Source: Brevibacterium sp. S111 (GTDB lineage Bacteria > Actinomycetota > Actinomycetes > Actinomycetales > Brevibacteriaceae). From it: DNA of 64,000 bases. The stretch is taken from contig NZ_RHFH01000004.1 in assembly GCF_004745075.1 (NCBI RefSeq), positions 124,001-188,000 of the forward strand, read 5' to 3'. The translations under genes were made by a program, and so were the position numbers. Below are positions 49,038 through 58,047 of this stretch, in pieces. The notes under the pieces were generated by a model. The model searched no databases. It was not told where the DNA came from and saw only the letters and a program-made list of their open reading frames with translations. Each line of letters starts with the position of its first letter. Within the stretch, counting starts at the first letter, position 1.

Positions 49038-49526
49038 TCAATAGGATCGACAGCCTGGACCCGGGTTCCACACAATGTTCATACTCTCGGCTCTAATGAC
49101 AACTGACTGAGGGAGCTTCTCCTCGCGAAGCAGGGAGCGTAGGCGGGCAATCCAACGGCCTGCGCCGGGCCACGTGCTGGTGCCGCGAAGCTGTGGGACG
49201 TTGATGTGACCGTGCTCTTGAAAGTAGTCGTCGAGCCAATCGAGTCGTCGGAGGAGCTCGCCTTCTCTTAGTTCAGCACGTGTCGGAGGCTTGGGCCTCG
49301 GATCGCGATAAGGCGGGACGAATCGCACTCCTATGGCTTCTGCTGCTGCGATCTGCTCATCTGTCAGCCTGCCCTTGCGATATTTTTCTCGAAGGCTTGA
49401 AACCCACAGGCCGACTCTCCAGGTAAGCCACTCTTCGTGTGCTTTGGGGTTCGCGTGGCCGTGCTCTCTGGCATAGGCAGACAGGCGTGCCAGTCCTCGG
49501 TCAAAGTCGACTCTGCCTCTGCCCAT
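49038..49526 (-). CDS. stand-alone helicase-associated (HA) domain protein
   Basis: 162 residues holding two copies of the HA domain (PF03457-like): one from about residue 8 (LSAYAREHGHANPKAHEEW ... GLWVSSLREKYRKGRLTDEQ), another from about 95 (DDYFQEHGHINVPQLRG ... RWIARLRSLL). These domains usually occur as arrays in large helicases and probably bind nucleic acid. Here no helicase is attached or adjacent. Isolated and on the opposite strand to the hsd operon. Confidence 0.75.
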   Translation of the reverse strand: MGRGRVDFDRGLARLSAYAREHGHANPKAHEEWLTWRVGLWVSSLREKYRKGRLTDEQIAAAEAIGVRFVPPYRDPRPKPPTRAELREGELLRRLDWLDDYFQEHGHINVPQLRGTSTWPGAGRWIARLRSLLREEKLPQSVVIRAESMNIVWNPGPGCRSY

Positions 49527-49682
49527 ACTTGAAGAATAGCGCTATTTGGCACGCTGTTTCAGGCTCATGGGCAGGGAGGAGGCAGAAGTGCCTTATATCC
49601 ACAGCCGCGACGTGGTTAACATCACACCCCTTGTTACACTCAGAGAAATATCACCGCGTCATCCAGAAGGGGCTGATCAGCG

Positions 49683-50681
49683 ATGACCCACCATTGGCGA
49701 TGCCGTGACGCAAGCGGTACAACGTGCACATGTGCCTGCGGAAACACGATGCATGGAACAGTAAAGACTCAAGGGGTGGTGGCAGAGGCCGTGCACCAGC
49801 ACGACACTGCGGAAGTTGAGAAGCTGCGCGATGAGTCTCGTAAGAAAGCGAAGAAGCAGCGGTGGATAAGACCCTCACATGGAAACGGCGGACCGGCCGA
49901 TGGTGACAGCAAGACCCAGCCCAGCGCCTATCCAAACGACAACACTGACGTTCGAGCCGGGGCTCATATAGTCAACGAATTCATCATCGGGCTAATTGAG
50001 CACAAAATTGCGATTGACAAAGGCGACAAGCAGAGTGTTGATTCGGTAGATCTCTCCGATACGGAGCTCGCTACAGTGCAACAACTGTCAGAGACCATTG
50101 CCGGCAAAGTTCTGTCGGATATAGAAGGGCATCTTCGCTCGGGTGGCCCTCAGGGCAGAAAAAATAAGAGAGCAGACCACTTCTTCTGCGTGGTTTTAGC
50201 GGCGGTATGTCAGGTCTACGCGACACTGAACGACTGCGCGAGCAAGACAAATGAAGAATTGGCGGAGATCATCGTCGGTCTTATCGAGTTGTCTGTGAAG
50301 AATCCGAAAGATGACTCACCTGAGCCATACCCTCGCACAGTTGAAAAGCCCAAAGGCAGGGGAAAGAAGCGTCTCAATCGTGACCGAGACGATTCGTTCA
50401 CCCTGCTGGACGGGGAAAGAGACTTCTTGCAACAAGTAATTCTGAAGCTGCTGGAGGCCGCAAGAAAATCAGCCATGGCACCCATCGAGAAGGGCGTGAT
50501 GCTGCACCTGCGCGTCATTGCTGCGATTACTTGCCCCGATCCAGACCGGCACCCCAGCATCATCAAGTACTGCATATGGCCACTTCTGAAAGGCCCCCTT
50601 CGGGAACTCATCAGCGAGGAAGTGGCTGGCCAGATGGAGACTTGGCTTGTGGAAACGTATCCGAAGGAAGGTTTGTCGTAG
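49683..50681 (+). CDS. unrecognised protein with N-terminal Cys cluster
   Basis: 332 residues. The N-terminus MTHHWRCRDASGTTCTCACG is Cys/His-rich and may bind metal. It is followed by a charged linker (about 40-90) and an alpha-helical body (ADHFFCVVLAAVCQVYATLN; LLEAARKSAMAPIEKGVMLH). AAGGGG about 10 nt before the ATG. No membrane segment. No family recognised; position between a restriction system and a transposon makes defense cargo possible, but nothing shows it. Confidence 0.65.
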   Translation: MTHHWRCRDASGTTCTCACGNTMHGTVKTQGVVAEAVHQHDTAEVEKLRDESRKKAKKQRWIRPSHGNGGPADGDSKTQPSAYPNDNTDVRAGAHIVNEFIIGLIEHKIAIDKGDKQSVDSVDLSDTELATVQQLSETIAGKVLSDIEGHLRSGGPQGRKNKRADHFFCVVLAAVCQVYATLNDCASKTNEELAEIIVGLIELSVKNPKDDSPEPYPRTVEKPKGRGKKRLNRDRDDSFTLLDGERDFLQQVILKLLEAARKSAMAPIEKGVMLHLRVIAAITCPDPDRHPSIIKYCIWPLLKGPLRELISEEVAGQMETWLVETYPKEGLS

Positions 50682-50987
50682 CGGAGCGCCGTGACTAAGT
50701 GCACGATCCACAACTGCGCATGCGACAAACACTGAGCAGCGGTCGCCCGTGACCATGTTGCGCGCTTGAGCCTCGCTCGGGGCCGATCTCCCGATCCTGG
50801 CCACCTTCTCATTGGAGACGGGACGAACCGTGGCTAATCGTCGACAGCCCATTTCAATCTCAAACGCGACTCACCTTTTTCTAACAGTGTCCATTTGGGT
50901 GTACCCAAATAGACACATCGGAATGTCGCTATATCTAGTGTCTAACGATGTGAGTCGCAGCGGTAAATGGCACGCTTCTCGCGGCGT
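50682..50987. other. intergenic region at the left side of the TniAB transposon
   Basis: No gene seen. It holds a 30-bp imperfect palindrome at 50887-50916: GTGTC, ATTTGGGT, GT, ACCCAAAT, GACAC with single-base interruptions, followed by further TGTC/GTGTC motifs to about 50943. Multiple short repeats are typical of the ends of TniA-type transposons, so this may be the left end. Confidence 0.45.
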
Positions 50988-51893
50988 TTAGTGGCCGATG
51001 AGGAGAGCCTGCCGAGCCGCCTCTACAACCTCGGGTGTCAACTCGTTGAGGTCGTTCACTGTCTGCACGCGCTCGATCTGGGTGAGTAAACGGTCCACGA
51101 GGCGGAAGTTGCCTGCGGTGATCCGGACGATAGTGGCGATGGCAGTTGCGTGGGCGACGCCGCCGTCGGTTGCGCCGCCTTCAGCAGGAAGTCGTCTGGC
51201 CAGGACAGCGGTGAGTTCGTCCGCGGTCAGCTGGCGGTACTCGTGGGCGAAGCCGATGCGACTGTAGAGCTGCGGGTAGCGGGCGAGGCGTTTCTCGATA
51301 CCGGGCATGCCGATGAGGATGACGCCCATGTGGTGATGGTCGAAGTAGTCACGGACTTGTTCAAAGCCGGTGGCCTTGAGACGATCGGCTTCGTCAATGA
51401 TGAGCAGCTCGGTGCGTCCGCTGGAGCGGGACTCGGTATGGACGTAGGGGTCGACGATGCCGTGCTCGGCGAAGTCGACGGCGAAGGAGATGCGTTGGCA
51501 TGCTCGTGGCAGGCCCTGGTCTATTTGTTTCGGGGTGGCCATGACCGTGGGGGTGAAGAACGCGGTTCGGGCCTCGAGAACGCGTTCCGGCACAGGGCCG
51601 AGGGTGTCGGTGAAAAAAGATTCCCATTGTTCCCAGTCATCGACACCCGAGTAGTGCCGGGCGGAGAGTGTCTTGCCGACTCCCGGTGGCCCCCAGCACA
51701 GGCCGATATAGCGATGGGTGCGCACCGCGTTGGCGAACTCGGCGAAGCGGCGATGCTCATGAGTTGTCTGGAACGGTGGCAAGTCGGGCCGTGGCGGGGC
51801 GCTGGAGTTGATCTCCCCGAAATCGCCGAAAAGGAATCGGCTTCCGTCATCGTCCTTGCTGAGGAGACTGTGTTTTGGGTCAGTCGGTGGCAT
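50988..51893 (-). CDS. TniB/TnsC-like AAA+ transposition ATPase
   Basis: 301 residues. Walker A CWGPPGVGKTLSARHY near residue 67, Walker B ELLIIDEADRLK, sensor region VILIGMPGIEKRL. In Tn552/Tn5053-type elements this ATPase selects the target and activates the TniA transposase. ATG at 51893 lies inside the end of tniA (14-nt overlap); the longer frame upstream is antisense noise. Confidence 0.92.
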   Translation of the reverse strand: MPPTDPKHSLLSKDDDGSRFLFGDFGEINSSAPPRPDLPPFQTTHEHRRFAEFANAVRTHRYIGLCWGPPGVGKTLSARHYSGVDDWEQWESFFTDTLGPVPERVLEARTAFFTPTVMATPKQIDQGLPRACQRISFAVDFAEHGIVDPYVHTESRSSGRTELLIIDEADRLKATGFEQVRDYFDHHHMGVILIGMPGIEKRLARYPQLYSRIGFAHEYRQLTADELTAVLARRLPAEGGATDGGVAHATAIATIVRITAGNFRLVDRLLTQIERVQTVNDLNELTPEVVEAARQALLIGH

Positions 51894-53322
51894 AGAGACG
51901 CAATCCGTGTCGTGGTGGGACTTCTTCGACGCCGACCGGTTCCGCTTCGGGTGGTTCAGGCGGGACGTAACGGTTGTCAATCGGCAGCGCGTCGGCGAGG
52001 CTGCGGCGGTGGCGCAGCTGTCGCTTGAGGTCACGGCGACGTCGCGACCGGGCAGCCTGCAGCTCTCGTAGCGAGACGGACTCGGCGGCGAGTTCGGGAG
52101 CGATCGCGCGGCAGAGGTAGTCATCGCTGAAATAGACGCGGATCTCGCCGACATCGCGCGGGTCGAACCGGACGGTGACCTGTTCACCGACGTAGGCGGC
52201 CAGTACCGGGGACACATACCGGGTGGAGGCGAACTGGATCCCGTCGCGTTGGACCTTCCTTGTAGCTGCCGCAGTCAGCAGAAGTAGGTCCAAGTCCTCC
52301 GGTCGTGCTGGTGCGCGCGGGATGAAGCCGGAGGTTGCCCAGCGGTGGGCGGGCGCTTGGTGGGTTTCGGAGTGGGGGCGCTGGTTGTATTCGGTGACGA
52401 TGAATCTTTCCAGGATCGCGTCGAGTTGCTCAAGACTGAGCGTCGGGTCCGTGAGGGGTTCTCCGTTCGTTCCGTGCGGGATATACCCGGGTAGGTGCGG
52501 TAGGACCTCGGTGGTGATGGAGCCATAGAACCGCTCGATCTTCCCTCGTCCTTGCGGAACGCCGATCCGTGAGTGGATGAGCTGTATCTGTGTGTCCAGG
52601 CAAACTCGTTCGAGGCGGACGGAGGTGAAGTCCGAGCCGTGATCGGAATAGAGCACATCTGGCAGGCCGCATACCGGCCAGGCAGGATTTGTCTTCTGAT
52701 TGACCGCTTGGTGTAGTGCCAGGGCTGTCTGTTCGGCTGATGGGGCACCCTGGAAGAGGGTGTAGCCGGCGACGGCACGGGAGTAGTCATCCAGCAGCAC
52801 CGTCAACCACGGCCGAACCGGCACACCAGCTTGGTCGAGTACCGCAACGTCCAAGAGTGTGTGGTCGGCTTGCCATTGTTCGTTTGGGTTCGCTGTGGTG
52901 CGGCGGAAAACTAGTTCGAACTGGTCTCGGTAGGCGGCATCGCCGTGTTGGGCGAGTGTGCGCAGGCCCGGGTCGATAGCTCCAATGATCGCCCGGACGC
53001 TGGAGTAGCTTGGCGCGGGCAGTCCGCGATCGGCAGCGATGCCGCTGACTCGGCGATGAACGTACGCGACTGTGGGCTCGGGGCGGCGAAGCGCGAGAGC
53101 TTCGATTATCTCCACAATCTCGGGCAGTATTCGCCTGGTACCGTTGTCAGCTCGCCGGAGGCGTTGAAGGCCATTGGACGTCGGGATAGCGCGATACTTC
53201 GCGGCCCAGCGTGCCAATGTTCGCACTGGCACGCCTGATTCGGTCGCGATCTGTGTCCAGGGGACACCGTCATCGTGTTGGCGCATCAGAGCGAGCCTCT
53301 CTTGTGGGGTTCTCTGCGCCAT
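51880..53322 (-). CDS. TniA-like DDE transposase (Mu/Tn552 family)
   Basis: 480 residues. N-terminal helix-turn-helix domains (VPWTQIATESGVPVRTLARW). The RNase-H-like catalytic core has Asp in WQADHTLLD (about 150), Asp in DHGSDF (about 227) and Glu in RGKIERFYGS (about 262); a Mu-type C-terminal beta-barrel follows. The size equals the Tn552 transposase. ATG at 53322 preferred over GTG at 53331. Followed by the ATPase gene, preceded by the resolvase. Confidence 0.93.
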   Translation of the reverse strand: MAQRTPQERLALMRQHDDGVPWTQIATESGVPVRTLARWAAKYRAIPTSNGLQRLRRADNGTRRILPEIVEIIEALALRRPEPTVAYVHRRVSGIAADRGLPAPSYSSVRAIIGAIDPGLRTLAQHGDAAYRDQFELVFRRTTANPNEQWQADHTLLDVAVLDQAGVPVRPWLTVLLDDYSRAVAGYTLFQGAPSAEQTALALHQAVNQKTNPAWPVCGLPDVLYSDHGSDFTSVRLERVCLDTQIQLIHSRIGVPQGRGKIERFYGSITTEVLPHLPGYIPHGTNGEPLTDPTLSLEQLDAILERFIVTEYNQRPHSETHQAPAHRWATSGFIPRAPARPEDLDLLLLTAAATRKVQRDGIQFASTRYVSPVLAAYVGEQVTVRFDPRDVGEIRVYFSDDYLCRAIAPELAAESVSLRELQAARSRRRRDLKRQLRHRRSLADALPIDNRYVPPEPPEAEPVGVEEVPPRHGLRLYATD

Positions 53323-53341
53323 GACGATCACCAGTCCAGGA

Positions 53342-53968
53342 TTAGGTCTCGGGACCGGGATCGGCGGCAGTTTCCGGCGCGACTGTCACTGCTTCGGGAG
53401 GCCGCGGTGGTAGGTGGCGATACAGGCTGGTGCGAGTGATCCCGGTTTTGGCCACGATCTCGGCGATGGTGTGTCCGGTCGTGCGTAGGTGCTCGGCGTA
53501 GGCCAGTTTGTCCGGATCCACCACGGAGGGCCGTCCGATGCGTCGGCCCTTCGCGGTCGCTACCGCTCGAGCGTGGGCGGCACGCTCCAGGGTGTATGTG
53601 CGTTCCATCTGTCCGAACAATGCCAGTAGCACTACCGACAGCTGCGCCATTGGATCATCGGGGTTCGACGAGTCCACCCTGATCGGGTCGGCGAGGTTGC
53701 GTACGCCGATGTTGCGTTTGGAGAGGTCATGGATCAGGTTCAGAGTATCGCGAACGGTTCGCCCGAGCCGATCGAGGGTGTGGACGACGATCACGTCACC
53801 GTCGCGGGCGTAATCCATGACTGCGCGCAGTCCGGGGCGGTCGACCGTGGACCCAGACTTCTTGTCCACATAGATCCGTTCGGCCGCGATTCCGGTCTGG
53901 GTCAGAGCATCGATCTGTCGATCCAGGTCTTGTTTGACCGTCGAAACCCGCGCGTATCCCAACTCCAT
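53342..53968 (-). CDS. serine resolvase of the transposon (Tn3/TniR type)
   Basis: Resolves transposition cointegrates. 208 residues: catalytic Ser in LGYARVSTVKQDLDRQ (near residue 10), conserved VVHTLDRLGR, and a C-terminal HTH (IAEIVAKTGITRTSLYRHL). A Pro/Ala-rich tail of about 20 residues is extra. It lies 19 nt ahead of tniA on the same strand. Confidence 0.95.
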   Translation of the reverse strand: MELGYARVSTVKQDLDRQIDALTQTGIAAERIYVDKKSGSTVDRPGLRAVMDYARDGDVIVVHTLDRLGRTVRDTLNLIHDLSKRNIGVRNLADPIRVDSSNPDDPMAQLSVVLLALFGQMERTYTLERAAHARAVATAKGRRIGRPSVVDPDKLAYAEHLRTTGHTIAEIVAKTGITRTSLYRHLPPRPPEAVTVAPETAADPGPET

Positions 53969-54206
53969 GCGCCCAGCGTACCAATATTCGTGTCTGCACG
54001 GAATAGATGGGACGTTGATCTGGGCCTTACTTATGGGACGGAAATTCAGGCTCTGGCCCGATCGATGAGGTTGCTCGTCTTCGGTGTCCCACTACCAAGG
54101 AACTGGGATGGTAGAGCAGTCATCTAGTCGACACCGACTTCAACCTCGCAGTGATAAAAAGGCCACTCTTGTTGCTGACGGGCCTACTTCCAAGGAAGAT
54201 AGCGGG

Positions 54207-54608
54207 ATGGGTGACTTCGGATTGCTGCATCACGTTGAGCTACAAGTCTCGAATCTTGAGGCATCCGTCGGCCCCTGGGCATGGATGTTCGACGTCCTCG
54301 GGTACACGCCTTACCAAGAGTGGAGTGGTGGACGCAGCTGGCGGCACGGCTCGACATACATCGTGCTCGCCAACGCTCCCCGAGACGGCACCCATGATCG
54401 CCGTGTTGCCGGACTCAACCACCTCGCTTTCCACGCGGGTACAACACGGGACGTAGATCGCCTGTGGAAGGCGGCACCGCAGCATGGCTGGAATCAGCTC
54501 TATGTCGATCGTCACCCGTGGGCAGGCGGCGATGAGCACTACGCCGCATTCTTAGACAACGCCGAGCGGTTCAAGGTCGAGCTCGTCGCCACAGATCCAA
54601 AGTATTAG
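54207..54608 (+). CDS. VOC-family (glyoxalase/dioxygenase fold) protein
   Basis: 133 residues. N-terminal LLHHVELQVSNLEASVGPWA is the typical first beta-alpha unit with a metal-ligand His; GLNHLAFHAGTTRDVDRLW is the second unit, and the end (FKVELVATDP) has the usual Glu. The substrate is unknown; resistance or detoxification roles are common. ATG at 54207 chosen by domain start; upstream in-frame ATGs would add a disordered leader. Confidence 0.85.
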   Translation: MGDFGLLHHVELQVSNLEASVGPWAWMFDVLGYTPYQEWSGGRSWRHGSTYIVLANAPRDGTHDRRVAGLNHLAFHAGTTRDVDRLWKAAPQHGWNQLYVDRHPWAGGDEHYAAFLDNAERFKVELVATDPKY

Positions 54609-54768
54609 CCGAGCCATCACCGACGAAACAACTGCCGGCACCTGTAGAGATGTCGATCTTGTTTCGACCTGTCCGGGCAGATTACACACCTACTCGCTCT
54701 CGGGAAAATGTATGCAAGTATTCAATCGGGTGGTTGCCATACCGGCTGCCTATGTCTAGGTTCGACAC

Positions 54769-55143
54769 ATGAGCTGTCGCCTTTCCGAACTTGTGTTGAA
54801 CTGTCACGACCCCGAGATGCTGTCCCGCTTCTGGTGCGAAGTGCTCGGATATGTCGAGCTGGGCCGCGACGGCGGTGACATCGAGATCGGCCCGGAATCG
54901 GGATTTGGCGGTCTGGCACCGACCATCGTGTTCGCGCCCGTGGCCGAGAAGAAGGCAGCACCCTTGCGCCTACACCTTGATGTGAACCCGGTGGATCGCG
55001 ACCAGGACGCCGAGTTGGACCGTCTGCTAGCGCTGGGTGCCTGCCCAACGAACGTCGGCCAGACGGGCGAAGAATCTTGGCAAGTCCTTGCTGACCCAGA
55101 AGGCAACGAGTTCTGCCTCCTCCGGCACCGACTGTCGAACTAG
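54769..55143 (+). CDS. VOC-family protein, Glyoxalase_6 type
   Basis: 124 residues. The start RLSELVLNCHDPEMLSRFWC and the end VLADPEGNEFCLLRH are diagnostic of the Glyoxalase_6-like group common in Actinobacteria. Function unknown. Independent gene 160 nt after the first VOC gene; they share the fold but little sequence. Confidence 0.87.
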   Translation: MSCRLSELVLNCHDPEMLSRFWCEVLGYVELGRDGGDIEIGPESGFGGLAPTIVFAPVAEKKAAPLRLHLDVNPVDRDQDAELDRLLALGACPTNVGQTGEESWQVLADPEGNEFCLLRHRLSN

Positions 55144-55299
55144 GCAGGCGGCGACTTCTTAACCAATGTATTCGGCGATATGTACAAAGTTGGTGGCATC
55201 TCTACAGCATCCTCGTCATTGGCCACTAGACACTGCGAAAAACCACGCCACTCACCGCTGCGACTCACGGAGTTGTCACCACCGAACGAGTTCGTCGTC

Positions 55300-55872
55300 T
55301 CATAAAACTAAAGGTTTAGGAGGCGGCATAAGTCCGCGGCTTGCGGCCATCGTTCGCGCAATGATCAGCGTCGGATCGACGATTTCACCTCTTGCAATCA
55401 ACGAGTCCAACTCTTCTACTCGAAGCCAAACAGCGCTGACTTGCTCCGCGGGATCATCCCGGGCTGCGGTCCCCGTTGTCGCTACTCCTGAAGAGAAGAA
55501 CACGTGCACGGGCCAGCTTGTCCGGCCAGGGTTCAAGAAGAAAGTGTGGAGGGGAACCAAGCTCACCGGCACAATCCCCGCTTCTTCCTCAAGTTCGCGA
55601 CGGGCCGTGTCTACCGGCTCTTCACCATCTTCGGCCCCACCCGCGGGCAGATCGAAGATCCAGCGATCAATCGGGTAGCGGTATTGCCGAGTGACCAACA
55701 CGTGATCGTCGATGAAGACGAGTGCCGCGGCTGCAAATGGAATGCTCTCGTCAACTTCGTAGTGAGTTGGCGAGCCATCGGGGAGAGTGACCGTGTGGTC
55801 GAAAAGCACCACACGCCCTTCGTGAACCAGGAGCCGATCGACAGTCTCCCACTTAGCCTCTCCCTGCGACAT
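55300..55872 (-). CDS. Nudix hydrolase, ADP-ribose pyrophosphatase-like
   Basis: 190 residues. Nudix box in GGAEDGEEPVDTARRELEEE with the following AGI fits G-x5-E-x7-REUxEExGU. The preceding RQYRYPIDRWIFDLPAG matches the ADP-ribose/sugar-nucleotide branch. ATG at 55872 lies inside the end of the DUF402 gene (20-nt overlap), so both are translated together. Confidence 0.9.
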   Translation of the reverse strand: MSQGEAKWETVDRLLVHEGRVVLFDHTVTLPDGSPTHYEVDESIPFAAAALVFIDDHVLVTRQYRYPIDRWIFDLPAGGAEDGEEPVDTARRELEEEAGIVPVSLVPLHTFFLNPGRTSWPVHVFFSSGVATTGTAARDDPAEQVSAVWLRVEELDSLIARGEIVDPTLIIARTMAASRGLMPPPKPLVL

Positions 55873-56521
55873 CCTCAAACTCCCAGTCGGCATCAGTGGG
55901 CAAAGTAGGCACCGTCCAATCCGGGTCCGGCTGGAAGCCCTCGTATCCGGCGTTGAACGGGAATTCCCAATGCTCGACATCTTTCACGGCTTGCTGTGCC
56001 ACTTGTCTGATCTGCTCCACCTTAGCTGTCGAGAACACCCCAGCGCGGTGGGCGAGCTCAAGTTCATCCTCGTCTTTGAAAGTGCAGATGCGATCAGGAC
56101 TCACCAGAACGTCGAGCACGAGGTCTGAAGTCTCGATACCGGAATCAGACCGTGTGAATTCTTCTTCGATGTTCACGTAATAAGAGTTACGGACTCCCGG
56201 CTTCGTCTCGAAGAACCAGACGGAGTACATGGTGTTTGCCTGGAAGACTGCAAGTATCCCGGAGCCTACCCAGTTTCTGACTGCTTGGGCCCGCGGGGCG
56301 GTGAAGCGATCTGTCCCGCTGAGGGAGCGCAGATCTTGCCCATCATTGCTGACCTGATAGAGCATTCGAGTCCCCGCGGCCATCCACACTGCAAGGTGTT
56401 GATCATCATCAGCGATTACAGTTACCGGCCGTTGATCCACGAGATCGGGGAAGTCTGGGTCGCGGTAAGTCCAGAAGATTCTGTTGCCTCGTTGCCAACG
56501 CTCATGCTGCCGATCACTCAT
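55853..56521 (-). CDS. DUF402 domain protein
   Basis: 222 residues. The core YYVNIEEEFTRSDSGIETSD followed by LVLDVLVSPD is the DUF402 signature (barrel fold, nucleotide- or phosphate-hydrolase relatives such as FomD). The C-terminal half is helical. It overlaps the Nudix gene, and a shared nucleotide-related role is plausible. Confidence 0.85.
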   Translation of the reverse strand: MSDRQHERWQRGNRIFWTYRDPDFPDLVDQRPVTVIADDDQHLAVWMAAGTRMLYQVSNDGQDLRSLSGTDRFTAPRAQAVRNWVGSGILAVFQANTMYSVWFFETKPGVRNSYYVNIEEEFTRSDSGIETSDLVLDVLVSPDRICTFKDEDELELAHRAGVFSTAKVEQIRQVAQQAVKDVEHWEFPFNAGYEGFQPDPDWTVPTLPTDADWEFEDVAGRG

Positions 56522-56707
56522 GCTCGCAACCTACCAGGACATGCCGAGCCCCTAAAGCGTCTGGACCACCACTGTGCAATGGAAAGGCACCGCCTCGCTA
56601 AAACTCACAAATCGCACCTCATTAGAAGACAGGATGGAGCGCACATTGGGGAAGTATCCATTTGGGTAGGCCATGTTGAGCATTTCTGCGATTGGGCTAC
56701 GGCTGGT

Positions 56708-57412
56708 TTAGCGTCGCCGGGCGATAATGAGTCCGTCCCATCCCTTTTCGCCTACTGTCTGGAGTGCCGTGCCGTCCAGGTCGGGATGGGCTGCAATATC
56801 TTCCGCGACAGCACGTACCCCTTGAACCCTAGGGTCAGCGCTGGCAGCGTCAGCGACAGCTCCGTTACGAACGACGTTGTCGATGACGATGACTGCACCG
56901 GAACGTGTGAGCTTTAGTGCAGCCGCGAGGTAGGCGGGGTTGTTTGGCTTGTCGGCATCGATGAATACGAAGTCGAAAGGTTCGGCACCATCATGGATCA
57001 GCCGCTCTGCCGATTCCGTTGCTCGTCCGACGATCGTCTCGATTCGATGTGAAACGCCAGCGATATGAAAATTTTCCTCAGCGACTGCAGCGTTCTGTGG
57101 TTCTAGTTCGAGCGTGACCACTTGTCCCTGCTCGCCGACTGCCCGTGCGAGCCAGATCGTTGAATATCCTGCTAGCGTGCCAAATTCAAGTACACGTCGA
57201 GCACCAGCGATCTGGGCCAACAACTCTAGGAACGCACCCTGATTAGCTGCGACTTCGGCATTCGGCATTGTTGTCTCGTCGCCCGAATCACGCGCCACGA
57301 CTAGGGCACTGTCTTCCCCGACAAGAGTCGACGTGAAGTACCTATCGACCGTGCGCCAAGCGTCACTCGCTTCATAACGGTTAACCGGTGCAGATGGCTC
57401 GAATTCGTTCAT
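56708..57412 (-). CDS. O-methyltransferase, family 3 (CCoAOMT-like)
   Basis: SAM-dependent methyl transfer to a hydroxyl group of a small molecule. About 234 residues from ATG 57412: SAM-binding RVLEFGTLAGYSTIWLARAV, acidic loop VVTLELEPQNAAVAEENF, metal/catalytic FDFVFIDADKPNN and VIVIDNVVRNGAV. Substrate unknown. An in-frame GTG/ATG-rich region upstream has no family similarity. Confidence 0.9.
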   Translation of the reverse strand: MNEFEPSAPVNRYEASDAWRTVDRYFTSTLVGEDSALVVARDSGDETTMPNAEVAANQGAFLELLAQIAGARRVLEFGTLAGYSTIWLARAVGEQGQVVTLELEPQNAAVAEENFHIAGVSHRIETIVGRATESAERLIHDGAEPFDFVFIDADKPNNPAYLAAALKLTRSGAVIVIDNVVRNGAVADAASADPRVQGVRAVAEDIAAHPDLDGTALQTVGEKGWDGLIIARRR

Positions 57413-57627
57413 GGGCCCATTCTTACGCATTGAGAACCATCGACCATAGCGGGTACTCATTGGAAGTTCCGGCTTGCGTATAGAGAAGTGAACGACCGTC
57501 ACAGAGCGCTGAAAGAACACCGCCATTTATCGCTGAAGCTCACAGTCTAACGAGGTTGCAAGTGGTATCATTGGACACATCAGACGGCAACTCAAGATGC
57601 CGTTGGACACTAGAAGGAGACAGAACA

Positions 57628-58047
57628 ATGAACAACGTTTCGCCGCATATCCTCTCAGTGCAGTGGGAGCAGCGTGCCAAGCGCTCTCCGGAGCAGGTCG
57701 CCTTCGACGACGTCGTCGAGAGCGTAGAGCTCCCGGCGGCACTGGAACCGCCGGGCGACCCCAGGCCCTGGGTCAGGAAGGGCTACACGAGCGCGGCGGG
57801 TCTCTACGACCAGATCGTCCGTAGCGGCTCAGAGGGCGTCGAGCTGCGTAACCTCGGCACTTTCCACGGCAAGGATCGGCGCAAGGACGCTATCGAGATT
57901 CTTCGCGGATGCAGCGAGGTGAGGGAGACCAAGGAGCAGCGGGAAGGGACCAAGCGCCACCTCATCGTTTTCCGCGCCTCCCCGGAAGTCGTGGCGAAGG
58001 TCGACGAAGTCAGGGCGGCGTACAAGAAGGCCACCGAGAAGTCGTGA
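57628..58047 (+). CDS. unknown protein coupled to a serine recombinase
   Basis: 139 residues. AGAAGGAG 7 nt before the ATG, an excellent ribosome-binding site. The C-terminal half looks like a winged-helix-type fold (SGSEGVELRNLGTFHGKDRR and KDAIEILRGCSEVRETKEQR); no family recognised. GTGA overlap with the recombinase gene suggests they act together, for example as DNA-binding partner or target. Confidence 0.75.
   Translation: MNNVSPHILSVQWEQRAKRSPEQVAFDDVVESVELPAALEPPGDPRPWVRKGYTSAAGLYDQIVRSGSEGVELRNLGTFHGKDRRKDAIEILRGCSEVRETKEQREGTKRHLIVFRASPEVVAKVDEVRAAYKKATEKS

Noticed and set aside
50887-54060. Exact terminal inverted repeats of the TniAB transposon
   Set aside because: I compared the left palindrome with the region beyond the resolvase (53970-54060) and found no convincing inverted match or target duplication, so ends are not annotated.
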